A stretch of DNA of 64,000 bases. It comes from RUG714 sp964623515 (GTDB taxonomy: Bacteria > Bacillota > Clostridia > Oscillospirales > Acutalibacteraceae). The stretch lies in assembly GCA_964623515.1 (NCBI GenBank), contig CAZURV010000007.1:1-64000 (forward strand), written 5' to 3'. Made by a program: the position numbers and the translations under genes. Shown here piece after piece: positions 61,940-64,000 of this stretch. Each line of letters opens with the position of its first letter. The stretch's first letter is position 1. The notes beneath the pieces were generated by a model, which searched no databases, was not told the origin of the DNA, and worked only from the letters and a program-made list of their open reading frames with translations.

Positions 61940-61968
61940 TTGACATTCAGCACTATATTTAATATAAT
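61940..61968 (+). promoter_or_regulatory. consensus promoter of the cation diffusion facilitator gene
   Basis: TTGACA (61940-61945) and TATAAT (61963-61968) are both perfect and 17 bases apart. The gene starts 39 bases downstream. Confidence 0.88.
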
Positions 61969-62007
61969 ATAATAAATATATTACGATGTTTCCGATAGAG
62001 GTTGACA

Positions 62008-62844
62008 ATGGCTAAAAATCGTGAAAGTTACGGAATAAGAATAATGATTGCGGCTGTTGTTATAAATCTCTGTCTTTTCTTTTTTAAATATTATGTTTCT
62101 GTGTCAACTGCCAGCATATGTATTTATACAGACGCACTTAACAATCTTTTTGATTCGCTGTTCTGTATAGTGGCAATTTTCGGATTTTATTTTGCAAAAA
62201 AAGGCAAAAGCAAAAAATTCCCTTTAGGCTTCGGCAGAGCGGAATATCTTGCGAATTTTATCATTTCGGCAGTTCTCGTTGCGCTCGGCTGTATATTTCT
62301 TTATAACTGTATATCCCAGCTTATGTATCCTGTTCCGGTTTCTTTCCGGGTTGTGTATGCGTATACTCTTGGTTTAACGGTATTTGTAAAAATCGGAATG
62401 GGAATTATGTTCAGCTTAGCAGGCAGAAAATGTGATTCCGGGTTGATAAAATCTATGCGGTTTGACAGTTTTTGCGATGCGGCGATTACGTCCGTTACCG
62501 TTATTTCCTACATACTCTGTACGGTAACTCGTTTTAATATTGACGCTTTTCTCGGTATTGTAATCAGCGTCGTGATTATTGTCAATGCCGTGAAACTGCT
62601 TGTAAACAGTATCAAACTCAATCTTGGCGGGCGCAATGATGAACTTGAAAAGAAGATTTCGGATATTCTCACAGCAGATGAAAGCGTATTGTCCGTTGAA
62701 AATATTTTAATTTATGATTACGGCAAAAACAGTATTTATGCTTCCTGTACCGTTCAATTTTCAAAGCCGCAGAATACGGATAAATATACAGAACTGCAAG
62801 CTAAAGTTTTTGAACTTTTAAATATAAAAATAACGTTTGGCTGA
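62008..62844 (+). CDS. cation diffusion facilitator family transporter
   Basis: The 278-residue membrane protein has the CDF plan: helices 1-2 with YTDALNNLFDSLFCIV, where the Asp and Asn replace the usual His/Asp metal site, the PLGFGRAEYLANFIIS loop before helix 3, FDSFCDAAITSVTVIS in helix 5, and a short cytoplasmic domain. It exports a divalent metal such as zinc, manganese or iron in exchange for protons. The ATG at 62008 follows AGAGG by 6 bases. The C-terminal domain is slightly shorter than usual. Confidence 0.88.
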   Translation: MAKNRESYGIRIMIAAVVINLCLFFFKYYVSVSTASICIYTDALNNLFDSLFCIVAIFGFYFAKKGKSKKFPLGFGRAEYLANFIISAVLVALGCIFLYNCISQLMYPVPVSFRVVYAYTLGLTVFVKIGMGIMFSLAGRKCDSGLIKSMRFDSFCDAAITSVTVISYILCTVTRFNIDAFLGIVISVVIIVNAVKLLVNSIKLNLGGRNDELEKKISDILTADESVLSVENILIYDYGKNSIYASCTVQFSKPQNTDKYTELQAKVFELLNIKITFG

Positions 62845-62870
62845 TTATTTGGCACAAGAGGTGTATAATT

Positions 62871-64000
62871 ATGGCAGAACAAGAACTTGCATGCACAACG
62901 CCCGAAAACGCAAAAAAAGAAAAAGGCAAAAAAAAGCACAAAGTCTTAAAAATAATCGGTATAATTCTTGCAGTTATTGCAGCTGTTGCAGTGATAATCG
63001 CTGTTCTAAACACAATCACATACAGCGGACTTGCAAAATATGCGGAAAGCTTTCATAAAGTGGAGTATGAAAATCAGCTTATACCTGAAATAGATAAGCA
63101 GACCGGATACTATACTTTCACTACGGACCGCGATTTTAAAGTGTTGCAGATTACCGATGTTCATATCGGCGGTGGATTTCTCTCATATTCAAAAGACAAA
63201 AAAGCCATCAACGCAGTAACGAGTATGATAACGGCGGAAAAACCGGATATGGTTATTTTTACCGGAGATATTTCTTTTCCTGTTATATTCCAGTCAGGCA
63301 CAATCAATAACATCCGTCCGGCAAAGCTGATGTGTTCCGTTATGGAAAAACTCGGTGTTTATTGGTGCGTTTGCTACGGCAACCATGATACCGAGATTTA
63401 TTCTATAGCAACAAGAGAAAAAATTTCCGAAATTTACGGAAACGATAACTACAAATACTGTCTTTTCCAGAGTGGTCCTGCCGATGTTGACGGATACGGG
63501 AATTATGCGGTAAATCTTAAAAATTCAAAAGGGCTTATCACAAGAACCTATTATATGCTTGACAGTCATTCGTATGTGGATAATGATTATTTTGGAATCA
63601 AATGGCTGTATGATAATATTCACCAGAATCAGATAGACTGGTATGATGCACAGGTTAAAAAGATGAATGATATCAATGCTTCTGTTATCAGTTCCATGCA
63701 TGTAAGTGAAGCGCAGAAATCCGAATTGACCAAAACATACGGAACAGCCAAGAGCTTCTGTTTCTTCCACATTCCGCTTACGGAGTATAAAGACGTTTAT
63801 GACACGTATGTAAAAAACGGATATAAGGATTCGGACGACATCAAGTATATTTACGGCGCGGCAGGCGAAAAGAAAAAGGTAGTTTATTGCGGCGTTCATG
63901 AAGACGAGATGTTCGAAACAATAAAGGCGGATCAATCTACGCAGGGCGTTTTCTGCGGGCATGACCATTATAATAATTTCTCGTTTGACTATCAGGGTAT
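62871..64000 (+). CDS. membrane-anchored metallophosphoesterase, cut by the window end
   Basis: The frame is open from an ATG at 62871 to the last base (376 codons). It has a Lys-rich N-terminus, a membrane helix (about 28-48), and then the calcineurin-like phosphoesterase motifs VLQITDVHIGGG, DMVIFTGDIS, VCYGNHDTE and, near the end, VFCGHDHYNN. The catalytic part should face outward. It could act on phospholipid headgroups, phosphoproteins or nucleotides; nothing decides this. It follows the transporter gene by 26 bases and may be co-transcribed. Confidence 0.88.
   Translation, partial: MAEQELACTTPENAKKEKGKKKHKVLKIIGIILAVIAAVAVIIAVLNTITYSGLAKYAESFHKVEYENQLIPEIDKQTGYYTFTTDRDFKVLQITDVHIGGGFLSYSKDKKAINAVTSMITAEKPDMVIFTGDISFPVIFQSGTINNIRPAKLMCSVMEKLGVYWCVCYGNHDTEIYSIATREKISEIYGNDNYKYCLFQSGPADVDGYGNYAVNLKNSKGLITRTYYMLDSHSYVDNDYFGIKWLYDNIHQNQIDWYDAQVKKMNDINASVISSMHVSEAQKSELTKTYGTAKSFCFFHIPLTEYKDVYDTYVKNGYKDSDDIKYIYGAAGEKKKVVYCGVHEDEMFETIKADQSTQGVFCGHDHYNNFSFDYQG

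Noticed and set aside
62837..63058. A 73-codon frame at the start of the metallophosphoesterase
   Set aside because: It is out of frame with the ATG at 62871, whose long open frame carries all phosphoesterase motifs.

Overview
The window looks like the chromosome of a gut-dwelling, low-to-moderate GC Firmicute of the class Clostridia, most likely an Oscillospirales/Ruminococcaceae-type organism. Evidence for this is the Firmicute-type gene set (Mini-RNase III, YhaM, YitT, AbrB with a zinc ribbon, an HPr carrying Ser46, a CotJC-type manganese catalase), a bile salt hydrolase, BspA-type leucine-rich repeats and SipW-dependent surface proteins. No rRNA, tRNA or CRISPR array was recognised.

Layout. 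0-1.8 kb: a YeiH-type exporter. 1.8-9.3 kb: a cotJC manganese catalase gene cut in two by a 6.93 kb element. The element carries a large serine recombinase, a 57-residue protein and a five-gene membrane-protein operon (lysoplasmalogenase-like protein, an 85-residue overlapping gene, a protein resembling pentameric ligand-gated ion channels, an acidic lipoprotein, a Bax inhibitor-1 relative). Both junctions can be placed on a GA dinucleotide, and joining the flanks restores the catalase frame exactly. 9.4-12.9 kb: small unknown proteins, an HMA protein, a YbaK-like protein and bile salt hydrolase. 12.9-20.0 kb: a surface-glycan cluster behind a consensus promoter (GT32-like transferase, hexapeptide acyltransferase, three GT4, one GT2, a membrane-anchored GH105-like hydrolase). 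20-23.3 kb: a decayed amidase gene, a DUF2804 protein and YhaM. 23.7-28.2 kb: trmL and pgk-tpiA-gpmI. 28.3-34.4 kb: housekeeping run abrB-like, iron alcohol dehydrogenase, obg, mrnC, yitT-like, rRNA m5C methyltransferase, yebC. 34.6-37.1 kb: Rieske-FAD oxidoreductase and a CorA-type transporter.

37.4-55.8 kb is an 18 kb surface-fibre-like locus: seven TasA/camelysin-like exported or anchored proteins, two SipW-type signal peptidases, a 1,867-residue protein joining a SipW-type leader to beta-helix and BspA repeats, and, inserted in the middle, a membrane-tethered McrB-like AAA+ ATPase followed by a 949-residue coiled-coil protein. The inference is that the peptidases process the subunits at the membrane and that the ATPase/coiled-coil pair powers or gates export or assembly. 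I do not recognise that pairing from any described fibre system.

56-61 kb encodes a complete fructose PTS in one operon (FruK, EIIABC, HPr, EI). 61-64 kb holds a HAD phosphatase, a cation diffusion facilitator behind a consensus promoter, and a metallophosphoesterase that runs off the window.

Two kinds of dispersed non-coding repeat mark the intergenic spaces: a palindrome-rich family with two subtypes (ten copies seen) and a pair of about 220 bp elements with inverted ends upstream of trmL and pgk.
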